A DNA stretch of 64,000 nucleotides. Source: Iris pallida. Lineage: Eukaryota > Streptophyta > Magnoliopsida > Asparagales > Iridaceae. Location of the stretch: NCBI GenBank assembly GCA_029216955.1, contig JANAVB010002199.1:12476585-12540584 (forward strand). The letters run 5' to 3'. Below the pieces are notes generated by a model. The model ran no database searches. It was given only the letters and a program-made list of their open reading frames with translations, and was not told the origin of the DNA. Positions 1-12,404 of this stretch are shown here, in pieces (within the stretch, counting starts at the first letter, position 1; every line of letters begins with the position of its first letter). The position numbers and the translations under genes were made by a program.

Positions 1-82
1 GTGTGTGTGTGTGTAACATATATACACATACAAACACATACATACTCCTATATGCACACACACATATACTCATGTGTCTACA

Positions 83-3000
83 TGTAAGCCCCTTGTATTT
101 TTAGAGTTATTTTTTTTTATTTAGTATAGTTACTAATAGATATTTTCCCACTTTTATTCAAGATCATAAAATATACTCTTCCGTAGCTTTGATTTTTGGA
201 CCACAAGAAATACCAAACTGAAAAAACTTTCTTCATAAATTTGACCTAGACAAGTTTATCATAGATTTGGTATATCATGTCCCACTCAAATATGTCTTCT
301 TGTATTCTATTTGTTTCACACAACTTCGAGGTCAATTTAGGCCAAGAAGTTATCTACCATGAGACTTGTCGTAACATCCAACTTAAATTTCGGGCTCGAC
401 ATCGATCCAACCTAAACGAGCCAATATATGGTTTCAACTATCTTTGAGCCTACTAACACATACCTAGGGTGTCCCACTCAATCGAGACCCCATGTGCTAT
501 TTAAATTCAAATGGCACATAAGACCTTTTGTGTGACTTTTAGAACCTATTTTCAATTCGGGTAAAATTTTTTAGCCTAAACTTGTCCAACAAGTTGTAGA
601 AGACTTGCTAGGGTAATCCCTATGTAAAGAGGCCATTCTAGATATTTAATTCTAATCTATTGGAATTTTATTTGGTGAAAACATAACAAGGAAATCCTAT
701 TACGGTTGGTTTCTAAATTAGGAAACCTAGAGATTCAATTGTCAATCTTTTGAGTTATTGGACTCCAAAACTACCCAAACTCACCCAAAACCTATCTATA
801 ACAGCCCCCCTAACCGACCTCCTATCCAAAACCCTATATATATAATATCACCTACCTGAAACCCTCTAACAAAAACCCTAAACATCCTATCTACCATTGC
901 CGATTGTTGTTGCTGCTTATAACTGTTGTCGCCGCTGTTTTCTTTATTGCCGACCACTTCCAAGGCCATCCAAGCCATCCTTGACATTTCCAGGACTCCC
1001 ACTCCATCACATGAAGGATTTTCGATGCCTAGCATAGCCCATACGAGCCGCGACAACCGCTCAAAGTCAACACTGACGTGCTATCCAAAAATCACAACAA
1101 GTACGCCATATTGCGAATGCATTTTCTCCACTTATTGACATCGAAACCTCGTAGGACAAAACATTATGGGTTCTCCTATGTGTCTACTAGCTTCATATTA
1201 AATTTTAGGTCAAAATTCTTCCTAGATTGGTCGGGACACATGTTTTACCCAAGTGTGTCTAGATATGGCACTGTTCATTCCGAGGTAGATTTGGACTGCA
1301 TTGATTCATCTTTACCATCGATGTAATATATGAAATAAATGTATTTCGATTACCTATAAATTTCGTTTAATGAGTTTTTCATAATTTTGCTGTTTTAATG
1401 CCTAAATAATTCAATCTTTGAAGGATAAAATTATGCCGTAAATGAAGTATCAAAATTGTCATCTTGTCAGCCCAAAAATATTTTTGTATGCAACCACTAC
1501 ACCATAACAATGATCCACGACTCGCGATCATGAATATTTGTTAATTTAGATAATTGGTTATCATTTATTTTATAATATTAAAGTTATTTTATTTTTGGCT
1601 AAACAAGTTCTAAAAATGTTGAATTATCAATGTGAGTACTAGTTTGATCATGAGATGATTTTTAAATAATATTTATGCAAAAATAATTATATGATTTATA
1701 ATTTTAGAATGTTATAAAATTTATTTCAGAATTTATTATGAATATTTTATACATATAATTTTATGAGATTTTATTAGTCCTAGAAGGTGTATTATGACTA
1801 GTATATAGTTAGATGACCCTGTACTATATATGTATAACAATAATAACAATGAGGGTGACGTCAGATTGATACTTTATTTCTTTACTGCAAATCCAGGCAA
1901 GATACCTTGCCTTTGTTTACAGTTTAAATTATGCTCTCTATTTTCGTTCTTTTTGTTTATTACAGTTACAGTGGTGTGCGTCCATGTTTGACTTGGGTGC
2001 CATCGATGTTGTCATCAATGTCCTATGGGTGCGTGTGTTGACTTAGAGTTAGTGGACTTACCTTAGTGGTGAACTTATTGATATAACTTCTATGGCCTTG
2101 ACACGTATTACTACACGACACCTTGAGCAATATTTTATATGCACGAAGTTGCGCATTGATTGACCATTGGTCTGTTGACTTATTGGTTAATTAGATTGTG
2201 TCTAGGTAGGATGACTTGGCATTGGAATATGGTTTGTCCGAGTTATGGATATGACTTATGCAAGTCTATGGGCGGGAAAGACTACCAGAAGACGTATGGG
2301 ATTACCTTATTAGATTTTATAATTTTCGACGGAGATTGCGGGATCATTATCCTTATAGATAGGTTCATAGTTGTTTGTGTGCTTCCTTGTTCATAGATAT
2401 TGGCTCGTGATCCGATGTCGGCCTGTGATTCGGTGCCATATCCTTGTCACCCACCCATACATCGAAAGTGGTCTTCAATATGCACTCACATAGCCATGGT
2501 TCATTGTCTTGTCACAGAATAGTATGCCACCCTTGTCCTTGTTTGGATGTAGTGTGGTTCACTATTTTGATAATGGGCTATTGGACCGTATTATGATCTA
2601 GATTATTCTCTTATATTTACTGTTTACATTGGTATGTTCCTTTTTTTTATCTTGTTGACTTGGTTCTTTTCCAGATCAGGATGAGCATTTGTATCCCACT
2701 GTTTATGGACCATAGATTGAGACATGTTATGTTGCTGAGGACTAGAGGTGTTGCTAGAGGAGTTTCCATAAGCTTGGAGAAGGTTGCAGTTAGATCCTTG
2801 AGCATTATTATCTAGTTAGTCGATGTTCTGGCTGGTTAACTTTTATTTCAATATTTCTTTTTATTCATCATTTTATTTTTTTTCCATGGATATTTCCATC
2901 AGACTTTATTTTACAGACATATCTTTGTATTAGATATTCAGTTCTTTATTATATTTTATTTCAGTTCATTCATTATATCTCTGTCTGTGTTGTTGTTGCC

Positions 3001-3168
3001 TAATTCTGTCGATGAGATTACAGAGATTATAGATTGCCAGAACCGTGTAGTTTAGGTACAGCGTACTGCGACTAGAGTAAGTCCATTAAATTGGGTAGCT
3101 TATTCTAGTTCGTACAGCTGACATGCTCATGTCTTAGTTCCTAAGTATTTTGGAACTGGGGCATGATA
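83..3168 (+). mobile_element. Solo LTR S1 (chromovirus family)
   Basis: A 3086-bp solo LTR. It begins TGTAAGCCCC and ends GGGGCATGATA; the terminal CA has decayed to TA. It is flanked by a perfect 5-bp target duplication CTACA at 78-82 and 3169-3173. Both ends match the reverse complement of solo LTR S4: the right end shares the block around CCAAAATACKTAGG and the left end shares TGTAA(R)CCCC followed by a T-rich stretch. A TATA-like run lies near 829-847. There is no gag or pol, so it is the product of recombination between two LTRs. Short open frames at 796-1326 and 2160-2396 are not supported as genes. Orientation is taken from the GGGGCRTKAYA-type 3' end shared with the CV3 3' LTR. Confidence 0.85.
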
Positions 3169-3192
3169 CTACACTCACATATGAACACTTAT

Positions 3193-3221
3193 GACACACA
3201 CACACACACACACACACACAT
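3193..3221. repeat. CA microsatellite
   Basis: A run of about 14 CA units just right of the S1 target duplication, inside the CV1 LTR. A related GT run occupies positions 1-14. Both are simple repeats. Confidence 0.95.
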
Positions 3222-4025
3222 GACATGCACATACACACTCCATCAAACACTTGGTGTGCATCACCCCCGTATCGCACTAGTCTATGATACGCTTGTGATA
3301 CGCCCAAGATACCTATTCCAAACCTTATCCGAATCATACCAAATTACATGAGCAAGTCTAAAATACATATATAAACTTAATTAGAGCAATACATAGATAG
3401 TGTTAAGTGTTATGTGAAATTGGACATGTGTGCCACAAGTGTCGGAGGAAAAAACCCCAAAATGAATTTGTGTCCTAGAATATCATGACACAACCTACTC
3501 GTATTCATTTGTGGATACGTATCTAGCCATACACGACAATTACAAGTAAATTTAGCATAATAAACCAAATGGTAAAAACTTGGTGCACCATTCTCAAATT
3601 TTTCCAAAAATGGCACAAAAACTCTATGTAACTTCTACCCAAAGGGTCATTAGGCCTAGTTCTTCCTTCAATAGGTACCCCTAGTCCATGGGTGGGTTCC
3701 TAATGGTCCAATGCATATACTAGAGTCTAAAAATAGAGAAAACTTAGTTGTATACCTATTGGGAGATGGATTCCCAATATAAATCCTGGTGGGCACGATT
3801 CGAACATGTTTTGGACACACGCTCCTAGTCCAAGCTTCCTCTCCTTGTGCTCCTCATCTCTAAAGCTTCTAGGCTCCTTGGATGAAGAATAAGGAATGAT
3901 TGGAATAATTGGGGGATGAGTTGATGGGAAGTTGATGGAGGATTGGAAGAATTTTGGAGAAGAGCACCAAATTGAGATGGAACGACACAATGGAATAAAG
4001 AGAGAGAGAGAGAGTGAGAGACCCT

Positions 4026-4035
4026 CCTATATATG
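4026..4035 (-). promoter_or_regulatory. TATA box of the CV1 LTR
   Basis: On the minus strand CCATATATAG is followed by a CT-rich tract (plus-strand GA run at about 4002-4020). A TATA box followed by a CT-rich start region is also seen in the CV3 3' LTR (TTTATAAGCC then CTCTCTC near 29910-29940). Confidence 0.5.
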
Positions 4036-4404
4036 GCTGGCCATGCTAGGGTTGTCCATGCCAATCTAAAATGTCTAATATTTCCTCTAAACTTGTCATG
4101 AGAGCTAACTAATGCATGGAAGTCTCTAATCCTATTTTGGTAAATAGTCTAATCTCTATTTTATTAAATGGCATGACTAAATGGGTCTAATTGGGACTAG
4201 TCCAATGTGTTGGTCCATGAGTCATATCATACTAATTATTGGGCTCTATGTAGTATCTAGTGTAATTGGTTCACTAATACAAGTCTAACAAATAGGCTAG
4301 CGACTAACATAATAACTAACACAATATAAATAAATATTTATTATTATTATTATATATAATATGGATTGACAAAATTATTTCTATTTGGACAAGTAGTAGT
4401 GACA

Positions 4405-4418
4405 AGTTTACCCCCCTT
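4405..4418 (-). promoter_or_regulatory. CV1 polypurine tract
   Basis: Minus strand AAGGGGGGTAAACT directly precedes the TG of the CV1 3' LTR. It would prime plus-strand DNA synthesis in reverse transcription. Confidence 0.6.
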
Positions 4419-4491
4419 AAAATAGTTTTCTCCTCAAAATTAAAAGACAAAACTAGCACAAGAATGCAATCAAGACAGGAAGAACGATATC

Positions 4492-4606
4492 TTAATGCTC
4501 GAAGAGATAAGGGCATCGCTTGCGCATGTCATCCTCCCTCTCCCAGGTAGACTCACCCGGAGAGTGATGCCCACATACGACGGGAACCAAAAGGATAACC
4601 TGGTTC
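4492..4606 (-). pseudogene. CV1 pol C-terminus (chromodomain-like tail)
   Basis: The minus-strand frame ends in GHHSPGESTWEREDDMRKR..YLFEH and a stop at 4492-4494. This is the end of a chromovirus integrase with its chromodomain-like tail. The same motif closes CV3 (WGHHSLGESTWEREDDIRS, near 29490-29545). The upstream part is cut at the CGGAG target site of CV2. The corresponding CV1 gag start lies at the other side of CV2 (25204-25878). Gag C-terminus through integrase core are missing between the two flanks, so CV1 had already suffered a large internal deletion before CV2 arrived. Confidence 0.75.
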
Positions 4607-4611
4607 CGGAG

Positions 4612-6499
4612 TGTCACGCCCCGATTCGGGGAATCGTTCGCTCCCGCTTTGATTCATGCCGAATCATTCATCCTCGCTAAGGCATGATGTCGTACAAGTC
4701 TGGAGTTGTACTTGTACAAGACATTCTCGTGGACATTTTTATAAAAAGACATTTTGAATAGAGCTCGCAACAAGTTCACACAGAAATTGAATAACACAGA
4801 GATGAAACTAAAATAAGCTCTTTATTGATAACATTTGCATAGAAAACATAAGGTTCTCAAATAGCCGAGATGAAATGCCAAGCTTGGCTACAATTTGCCA
4901 AAATATTGAAATGAGATACAACTTGTTCCATACATCATATCCCTTTATTAATAATGCGGTAATAACCACCTTTAGTAAAATGCCTTCTTCTTTAAGTGAA
5001 AGCTTCAAGGAAGTGTGAAGCTTCTAAAGAGTCGGACAACAAGCCTTCACCATCTAAGATTATCTACTAGGTTTTCGGCACCTGTGGAGATGAGGGTCAG
5101 TATATTGCCACATATGTACTGATGAGCGGCCGTAACCAATCTCACTATAAATCAACAGTAGTAAATTATGTGAATGTATACTATTGATTTGTGATCTTTC
5201 TATCTTGCCTTAGGGTCTATTAATAATTCATATTTGATAGGAAACATAAGAAGCACACATTGATGTTAGAAACATAAGCAATTCATATTATTCACCAATC
5301 TTATGAATCTTAACTACGGTCGATAGTCATCCCTGTAAATTTATGAGTAACACTTACTCTTGCCTGCATAAGACATTGTTAGCTATGCCACCATTCTATA
5401 TAAATGTCACTGACTACACGCCATCTTGGACATCGTGGTCAAACGGTTCCCTTCAGCGGTGGGTAGCTAGCCTGACCGAAAGGTTTTCGAAAGACCGTGC
5501 TACAACTTCAGCACTATTGTTCCTCATAGACCGAATCGGTTCCGTGGCCTCGGAGTACCGTTTGAGGAACTATACCTTGTGCACAACTTGTCCATGACCA
5601 TGAATGTGAATGCAATTTAACTAAATAAGAAACATATATGCACAATGATAGAATTCAAGCACATAAGCCACAGTTCTCATTCATCTTGCCATCTTGCCAT
5701 CTTACCATCTTGCTATCATACCATCTTTATTTGAGCCGTAGGCTCGCATACTCATTTATCCAACCAAGCGACTATTCATTAGTTTTGCCATTCTTTCGAA
5801 CCAAAGTCCGATATACTTACCATCCAGTATTTGGGTCTTTGCATCACCTGTTCAACATTTTATATCGCAGCATACAAGGCATTATTTGATTTGTAACATA
5901 AGCCTAGCCATGTGATAATTTATCTTTCTTTATCTTTTTGAGTTATTACTAGGCATCTTTTATTAAGCACCGAACGCAATGACAAGTCTGCCTTGATTAT
6001 GTGCAAAGATTAAGGATCATCGAAGGATCAAAACTACTCACTTGTTGGTGAATTGCCGAGAGAAAGAGGTCTTCCACGCAACATCAAGCTCGGTTCATTG
6101 CGTTTGTACCACATTGGCACCAACGTCTAATCAGCATACTTCTTTCTCTCAGTGATTCGATATGAATGCACATACAGTGAAAGTAAATCCATGAAAACAT
6201 TCATCTAAAACATTAACAAAAATGCACACAAAAGCCAACAGCAAAAGGGACATCGAAAACCAGCAGGGCTACGGTCTCGGGACAAGCGACTCTTATATAG
6301 AATTATTTTCCCAAGAAGTGCGCCACTGCATCTTGGGCATCATTTCAAAAGAGTCCAATCCATTATGAGAAAAGGATCTCAATTCATTATCCAGCGATCC
6401 TGATAAAGTTTTTTCGAGTAAAGTTTTCCCAATCTCATCCGACTCGGCCATTCGGCCGCTAGCTTGATCTGTGCTCCGCAACGGGATCAGGGCACTACA
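4612..6499 (-). mobile_element. CV2 3' LTR
   Basis: This 1888-bp LTR reads TGTAGTGCCC from 6499 on the minus strand and ends in GGGGCGTGACA at 4612. It is collinear with the CV2 5' LTR; for example, the block at 6271-6345 matches 24971-25045 and 4612-4760 matches 20486-20635. Its last bases form the perfect inverted repeat CCCCGATTCGGGG. Short open frames inside (4808-5008, 5343-5889, 6293-6526) have no supporting homology and are ignored. Confidence 0.9.
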
Positions 6500-6522
6500 T
6501 ATTAATACAGCAACAAAAAGTT

Positions 6523-6745
6523 TCATCCCCGAAACTTAAACACAAATCCACCTAAATCGAATAACAAAGGAAACGTTTCCTTTATATCCACTTCAGGCTC
6601 CTAAGTCGACTCCTTGACAGAATGATTTTGCTAAAGCACTCGAACCAAAGGAACAACTCGATTCCGCAAAACTTTCTCATTTCTATCCAAAATCTGCGGG
6701 GGCTCCTCTACATATGACAAGTCAGCTTGCAGTCCCAACTGTCGT
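6523..6745 (-). pseudogene. CV2 pol C-terminal piece (after the CACTA-like insertion)
   Basis: The minus frame shows LQADLSYVEEPPQILDRNEK followed by VLRNRVVPLVRVL, then after a stop QNHSVKEST and a degenerate tail ending FKFRG and a stop at about 6523-6525. This is the typical end of a Tekay-type polyprotein. It continues the frame that breaks off at HVSQLRKYVHDPSHV at 12405. At least two in-frame stops are present. It sits just before the 3' LTR, as expected. Confidence 0.75.
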
Positions 6746-7030
6746 AAATGATCTTTCACGGCATACATTTTGGTGCCGTAAAAGGTCATGCCGTAAATGA
6801 TCCTATTATTTACGGCGCACATTTAAACGCTGTAAATAACCCCCTCCATCTTTCTTACAGCGTTCTAATCCGCATTATAAAAAAGTGGAGTAGATTATTT
6901 ATAACGTTCACCTATACGCCATGAATAATAGGGTCATTTAGGGCATAGTCTTTTACAACGAGTATTTGAACGCTGTAAATGACTCTCTACATCTTTTTAC
7001 AAAATGCATTTGAACGCTGTAAATGACTGT
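6746..7030. repeat. Left subterminal repeats of the CACTA-like element
   Basis: About eight degenerate copies of TTTACGGCG / CGCTGTAAAT words in both orientations, for example near 6785, 6815, 6958, 6975 and 7015. The same vocabulary fills 11925-12390. Confidence 0.6.
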
Positions 7031-7231
7031 TAGAAATGAATTTTTTAAAAAAAATCATGGCCATATTGAGCATAAAAATCAAATTTTCTTAGACAAGCAC
7101 ACGAAAATAGTATTTAAAGATTCTCTTTATTGCAATAAGTAATAACAAAAGTTAAATGGCCTCCTTGTAGAGGCAAAATGAGATGAGAGAAGAAAATAAA
7201 CTGAATCCAAAATAACAAAAGCAACAAGAGC

Positions 7232-7236
<5 letters not shown>

Positions 7237-7280
<44 letters not shown>
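7237..7280. repeat. AT microsatellite
   Basis: About 22 AT units inside the CACTA-like element, left of S2. Confidence 0.95.
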
Positions 7281-7283
<3 letters not shown>

Positions 7284-8736
7284 CAACTCTCAACCAACAT
7301 CAGCCTATGTCAATCTGGTACATACAACACCAACAGATGCATTTTTAGGAAATACAAAGATGGACAAGTCCCCAAGTGTATAAAAGAATCTTTGAAGAAA
7401 TATCACGCCCCAGAACCAAAATACTGGAGAGCGGGGGATAGACACGGGCAACTATATATATTGAAGTGAACCCTACCTCGCAAAACGGTCGCGGCTGTCT
7501 AGATGCATGAGTGTTTAACAACAAGCCAATAGTCACTTATGGTCAAGAACAAGCCTAGTGTCTCAATCTCAAGCAAGTAAGTAAATGTAACAAGATGGTA
7601 GATCATAAGACATACAAAGTAAGGCGTCCCATACATTACATATTCAGATGATCATGAAGCTAGTCATACAAAATACGAAGACTAGCAAGAGTTTAAGTCA
7701 TACATGATCAACCCTAAGATTTGTCAATTATGTTACAGCCCTTAGGCAGACAAGAATGTAAATCTAACACGAGCTAACACTTGCTCGGCGGCTAAACGAC
7801 TCAAAAGAATAATTTACAATAGAGTAAGAAAGCAAAAATAAAACCCACTCATTGTCAGGGTTGCATCTAGTGTTCACCATCTAGCTAGAAGGCTGGAAGA
7901 TCCTCGGGTGCTACTCCAAAATCTGGCCATACAAAACTAGCTGGGTCAGACCCCAGAAAGAGCAAGTACCACAAGGAAGGCTTCATTTAAGAACTAAAAC
8001 CAGCATATTACCACATAAAGACATAATTGATAATAAAAGACATAGGTTAAGGAAATCAGGATGATAAACGATAAGATAACTAAGGAATATTCAAGTAACC
8101 AAGTTACAACCCGTAAACCAAACAAGGACCGGGGTTGTAATCCTTCACCTGAATAGAACTTAGTCTCTAACCAATTATCGAATAACTAAAGCATAATAGT
8201 AACGGGCTGAAGAAACTATGTACTGGCCTTGTCTAGGCAAGACTAAACTAGACTCCATCCATCAATCACGGCCAAGCAATGAGTACGGCTTGATACTTTA
8301 ACTAACTAGGGTTATCACAAGCCTAGTTACTAACAAGATGCATTGAGATGTTCCAACAGCCACAAGCCCTGCAGACTTAATCCAGGTTATCCAGTAGCAA
8401 GTTGAGAGAGAGTTGGATTAGGTGACTTGGGGGTGCAACACATGATAGTGTGCTGGAAATGTGCCCTACTCGACTGCAGGCTACAAGTCCCATTGAAGCG
8501 CCCAGATAACGGGACTGCCTGTAGATGAGAAATCTCTTCATGAACTACTTGATCAATCTAGTCATTATCCTAGTCAGATTCAGTATGATTCCCTGACCGT
8601 GGTAACTAGGAATTCATGTCCTAGATATGATACAAGACAAGACATGCATCTTATACAAGTACAAACACCCACGGTGTCAAGACAAGAGTTACTTAGCAAG
8701 TCAAGATAGCCGTCACAGCAGCATATCAAGATTAAC

Positions 8737-8950
8737 ATGTTAGGTTTACTTATCAAGAGTGCGCTACGATGGGCTACTATCATGTATTATCATACCAAGG
8801 TTGCTTGTCAAGAGTGCGCCATGACGGACTACTATCATGTCATGTTACTTGTTAAGAGTGCACCACGACGGGTCACTATCAAGAATTATCATGTCAACTT
8901 GTTACTTGTTACTTGTTAAGAGTGCGCCTTAACAGGCTACTATCGTGTTC
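8737..8950. repeat. Tandem repeats in S2
   Basis: About four copies of a roughly 50-bp unit containing TCAAGAGTGCGC and GGGCTACTATCATG. The equivalent block in the CV3 LTR is at 31120-31270 in the opposite orientation. Confidence 0.7.
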
Positions 8951-9120
8951 TATCATTACATTATCATGAATGAGAGAAAATTGCATAAAATAGCTAGTAA
9001 CATATTCTTGAAGCCAAGAAAAATATCTACAACTTTCATGTTGGGAGTTGGGAGAAATTCTGGCCACAATTCAGACAAATAGGACAAAACAACCAAAAAA
9101 CAACCAAAATAGGGACTATA

Positions 9121-9345
9121 CGGCCTTCTGCGACACTATGCGACATTCTGCGGCACTATGTCGCAGGCTGCGGTACTATGCGGCAGGATGCACTATGCGA
9201 CATGCTGCACTATACGGCAGGCTGCACTATGCGGCAGGCTGCACTATACCGCAGGCTGGATCACCATGCGGCAGGCTGCACTATGCCGTAGGCTGCTCAC
9301 CATGCGGCACTATGCGGCAGGCTGCACTATGCGGCACTATTCATC
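9121..9345. repeat. GCGGCAGGCTGCACTAT minisatellite in S2
   Basis: A dozen or more short degenerate copies of ACTATGCGGCAGGCTGC. The open frames at 9048-9406 are only this repeat translated. The equivalent position in the CV3 LTR carries a different GCCGCATGAGCCC array (30330-30990). Confidence 0.85.
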
Positions 9346-10209
9346 ATCCCTGCCAGATTCAGGACAAATAAACTTAGAAAATGTCCAAATCTTATTTTGG
9401 CCATAACTTGCTCAAAACAAGTCAAAATCTAACTTTTTAAAGGTCCATTTTGGGTAAAATTAAATTCTCTCCAACATATAACAATCAAAACTTGAAAATA
9501 ATGAAGTTTGGTAGATCAAAACCCAAAAAAACGAAAAGGCTACAAACTTAGATTTACAAAAATCCATCCGTCCAAACCGAAAACTCCAAGTCCTAAAGAT
9601 GCTTAGAATCATGTAGAGGAGAAGATAGAACTATAAAATAGAAGATCCATCATGAAGCAAGTTGTACTTGCCTAAGCTCTCTAGGTTGGTAGGAGAGTAA
9701 TGGAGAAGAAATAAATGGAAGTAATGGAGAGAGAGAAAGGGGTGGTTGGACTTTATAAAGAGAGGGTTTTCTCATAATGAACCAAGCCCAATCAAACCAA
9801 GCCAAACCAAAATAAACTAAGCCAAGTCATGACCAACTAAGACTAGGCTAGCAAGTCAAGTCCAACTACAGGTCACCTGACAAATGTCAGAGATCTCGTA
9901 TACGCATACGGAAATACGCATAACGGAAAACGGGAGTGACAAGAAAATACGCACAGAAGAAAATATATTCAAGCAACATTCGGATGTAATCTTCCTTATG
10001 AGAAATGAAATTATCCCCCTATCTGATGGAAATTCTTTATAGATTAAGCAACCAAGAAAAAAGCCTCTTTGGACATAAAGCAAAATAAAGTACAAATTGT
10101 TTATATGAGAATGCTAAAAAAAAGAATAGTGAAATAATAGGAAGTTTCAGGATCAAAATCTGTAGCGGACCCATACTATGTGCAAGGGTGTGAGCGATCG
10201 CTCTCCTGA

Positions 10210-10560
10210 ATATAACTAATAGATTTTTTGCTGCCTCTTGGAGCCGGCCCTAGCTTCCTATGCCCGCCCCCTTTGTGGCCTTCCCTTCCGGCCACGCGGC
10301 TCAGCCCATGGCCGGGGCCGGCACCTTTGTGTCCGGTCCCCTCCGGTCATCCGCGGTGGTCGTCATCGGTGTTCCTCCCCCATCCCCTTCCTCGTTACCT
10401 TTGTCGCCTCCCCGTACGCTCGAATAAGCAGGTTCCACCGGTGCTCTCCCGCCCCGACCGTCCTCTTGCCCTCTGAAGCCCCTTCGATCATTTGTGCAGG
10501 CTCTTGTGGGCACTCAAATGCGGTCGCCTTCAACCATTTTTGACAGCGGCGGGAACGGCC
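10210..10560. other. GC-rich island inside the CACTA-like element
   Basis: About 350 bases much richer in G+C than the AT-rich flanks, beginning near GCCTCTTGGAGCCGG and ending near GACGATAGTCTCGAG. Overlapping open frames of 70-110 codons exist on both strands, but I recognise none. CACTA elements often capture host gene pieces, so a captured exon or CpG-island fragment is possible. This is not shown by the sequence. Confidence 0.35.
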
Positions 10561-11924
10561 GTCGAGACGATAGTCTCGAGAAAGGGAGACGATACCTCCA
10601 GCACATGCAAGCTAGAGGAAGAAAAAATGTAACATTCGAGCTGGAAAAAAAACCTCTATTTAATTCCCAATTTGTAACATGCAAGCTGAAAATAATTCGT
10701 AACCACAACTTCAAATTCAAATCCTACAATTTAAGCAGAATTATAGCAAAAAAACAAAATTATACTGAAATTGCGGCATCAGCTCCCAAATTTCTCTCCA
10801 CTGATTCTACATTCACAATCCACTAGGAAACTGTCAAATTTAGCGAGTAAATTAGTAAACCTAAACACAGACAACCCTAAAAAGAAATACCTAAATTAAA
10901 ATCAATCGGCACTACTATTCTTCCATTCACACAAAGCCACTTCCAAACTCGTATTAAAAACCCGAATAAAGCACTAAACCCCACACAAAAAGCCTCAATA
11001 ACAAATCCATTAAAAAGAGAGAGGAAACAGAGATGAACCGAAGGAAGAGGAGCAACCGAACCTCGAACCTAGATTTCTCTCTTGTCGGTGTCGATGGCAT
11101 CCTTTCCTTATTTGCAAAGCCATGCTCAAATATGAGCAGGAGAGCAGAGATTTCTCTCTCTGAGATTAGAGTTGTTAGTCATTTCTCTCTTTTCCTGTAA
11201 AGTATATAAAAGTGCATATTTTTAGAGGGAAATAAAAATTCGAATGAAAATAGAGGAAAAATAAAAAACGTAAGAGGGAAACTGAAAAAAATAACTCTTT
11301 CACAACGTGCAGAAATATGCCGTAAATGAGGTAAAAAATTTAAGTGAAAAGTTAGAAATGATGGGAGTCATTTCTCTCTTTTGTACCAGGTTTAGTTTTC
11401 TGAGGGGAAAAAATTGAATGAAAAAGAGGGAAGGGAAAATTTAAATGAAAATATGGAAATGAAAATTTGAATGAAAAAGAGGAAAGGGAAAATTTGAATG
11501 AAAAGTTGATAGAGGGAAATGAAAGCTTGAATGAAAACATAAAGATTTATGTTCAAAACTAGGATATATTCCAATAAATAATTTATCCACAAAATCATTA
11601 TATCCCTTAAGAATATAATTTTTCTATACTATATATTTCAAATATTCTTATTTATTTATTATTTTTTGTTTTGGGTTTTTTATTTTTTTTTGTTTTCATT
11701 TTTTAGAAAAAATCAATTATTTTTCTTTTTTAATTTTTAAGAATGATTTTTATTTTTTGTTTTTAATTTTTTTTAAAAAATTTGTTGTTGTTTTCTTAGA
11801 ATTTTTTTCTTTTTATATTTATATTTTTTATTTTAATTTGTTACTAGAAATATTTGAGAGGGAGACTAAATTTTTTAGGGGGGGATTTGTTAGGAGGGAA
11901 ACTAATTTTTTAATAAACAATTAC

Positions 11925-12390
11925 AATTATTTACAACACGTAAAAATATATGTCGTAAATGAGTCTTTAATTACAACACGCACAAATGCATGTCGTAAAT
12001 GAGTCTTCATTTACAACATGCAAAAATGCGTGTCGTAAATAAGTCTTCAATTACAACACGCACAAATGCATGCCTTAAATGAGTCTTCATTTACAACACG
12101 CAAAAATGCATGTCGTAAATGAGTTTTCAATTACAACGTGTAAAAATGCATGTCGTAAATGAGTATTCAATTACAACGCGCAAAAATGCACGCTGTAAAT
12201 GCGTCTTCAATTACAATGCACAAAAATACATACTGTAAGTGAGTCTTCAATTACGGCGTGCATGTCAAACATGCCGTAAAAAAGACAAAAAATAACTCTT
12301 TTACGGCACACATATTTGCACGCTATAAAAGAGTATCATTTATAACGCGCAGCAACTGCGCGTCATAAATTGTGCACCGTAAATGCTACA
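11925..12390. repeat. Right subterminal repeats of the CACTA-like element
   Basis: About ten tandem copies of a roughly 43-bp unit of the form CAATTACAACRCGCA AAAATGCATGTCGTAAATGAGTCTT, ending in more degenerate palindromic ACGGC...GCCGTAAA words near 12250-12390. This is a typical subterminal region for binding a transposase. Confidence 0.75.
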
Positions 12391-12404
12391 TTTTCTTGTA
12401 ATGC

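Larger units (their letters stand above)
3174..4404 (-). mobile_element. CV1 3' LTR, partial (continues at 1-77)
   Basis: This is the 3' LTR of the outermost minus-strand chromovirus. It starts at 4404 on the minus strand as TGTCACTACTAC, directly after a purine tract that follows the end of the CV1 pol frame. About 370 bases inside it is a TATA-like box followed by a CT-rich run (4002-4035), the usual U3/R layout. The LTR is interrupted by solo LTR S1 (83-3168), resumes at 1-77 and runs off the left edge, so its end is not seen. No second CV1 LTR is present for comparison, so the call rests on position and promoter layout. The 3174-3660 part includes a CA microsatellite and no coding signal. 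Confidence 0.6.
7401..9941 (-). mobile_element. Solo LTR S2 (CV3 LTR family)
   Basis: A 2541-bp solo LTR in minus orientation. It starts TATCACGCCCC (first TG decayed to TA) and ends GGGAGTGACA. It is flanked by the perfect 5-bp duplication AGAAA at 7396-7400 and 9942-9946. It is the reverse-complement relative of the CV3 3' LTR (29740-32508): the blocks at 7401-7520, 8730-8950 and 9630-9690 match 32395-32508, 31120-31270 and 29960-30025. It contains two tandem-repeat blocks. No gag or pol. Confidence 0.88.
6746..12404. mobile_element. CACTA-like non-autonomous DNA element, carrying solo LTR S2
   Basis: An insertion that splits the CV2 pol tail. Its right end, read on the minus strand from 12404, is CATTACAAGAAAATG, close to the CACTACAAGAAAA terminus of plant CACTA (En/Spm) transposons. 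Both ends carry many degenerate copies of a palindromic subterminal word (ACGGCGTGCAT...ATGCACGCCGTAAATGA type), another CACTA trait. The left end near 6746 is not clearly CACTA-like and no 3-bp duplication is certain, so that boundary is approximate. No transposase is present. Inside are S2 (7401-9941), a GC-rich island (10210-10560), an ordinary AT-rich stretch (10560-11200), a purine-rich stretch with repeated GAATGAAAA words (11215-11545), and a T-rich stretch (11590-11880). Confidence 0.55.

Noticed and set aside
9048..9406. Cys/Arg-rich small proteins of 82-107 residues
   Set aside because: They are the translated GCGGCAGGCTGC minisatellite in S2, in two frames at once.
10228..10543. 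Plus-strand open frames in the GC-rich island as a host gene
   Set aside because: Several frames on both strands are open, as expected for GC-rich DNA; no recognisable domain, start context or splice structure.
11352..11598. Phe/Ser-rich minus-strand frames
   Set aside because: They come from a purine-rich repeat (GAATGAAAA words) in the CACTA-like element.
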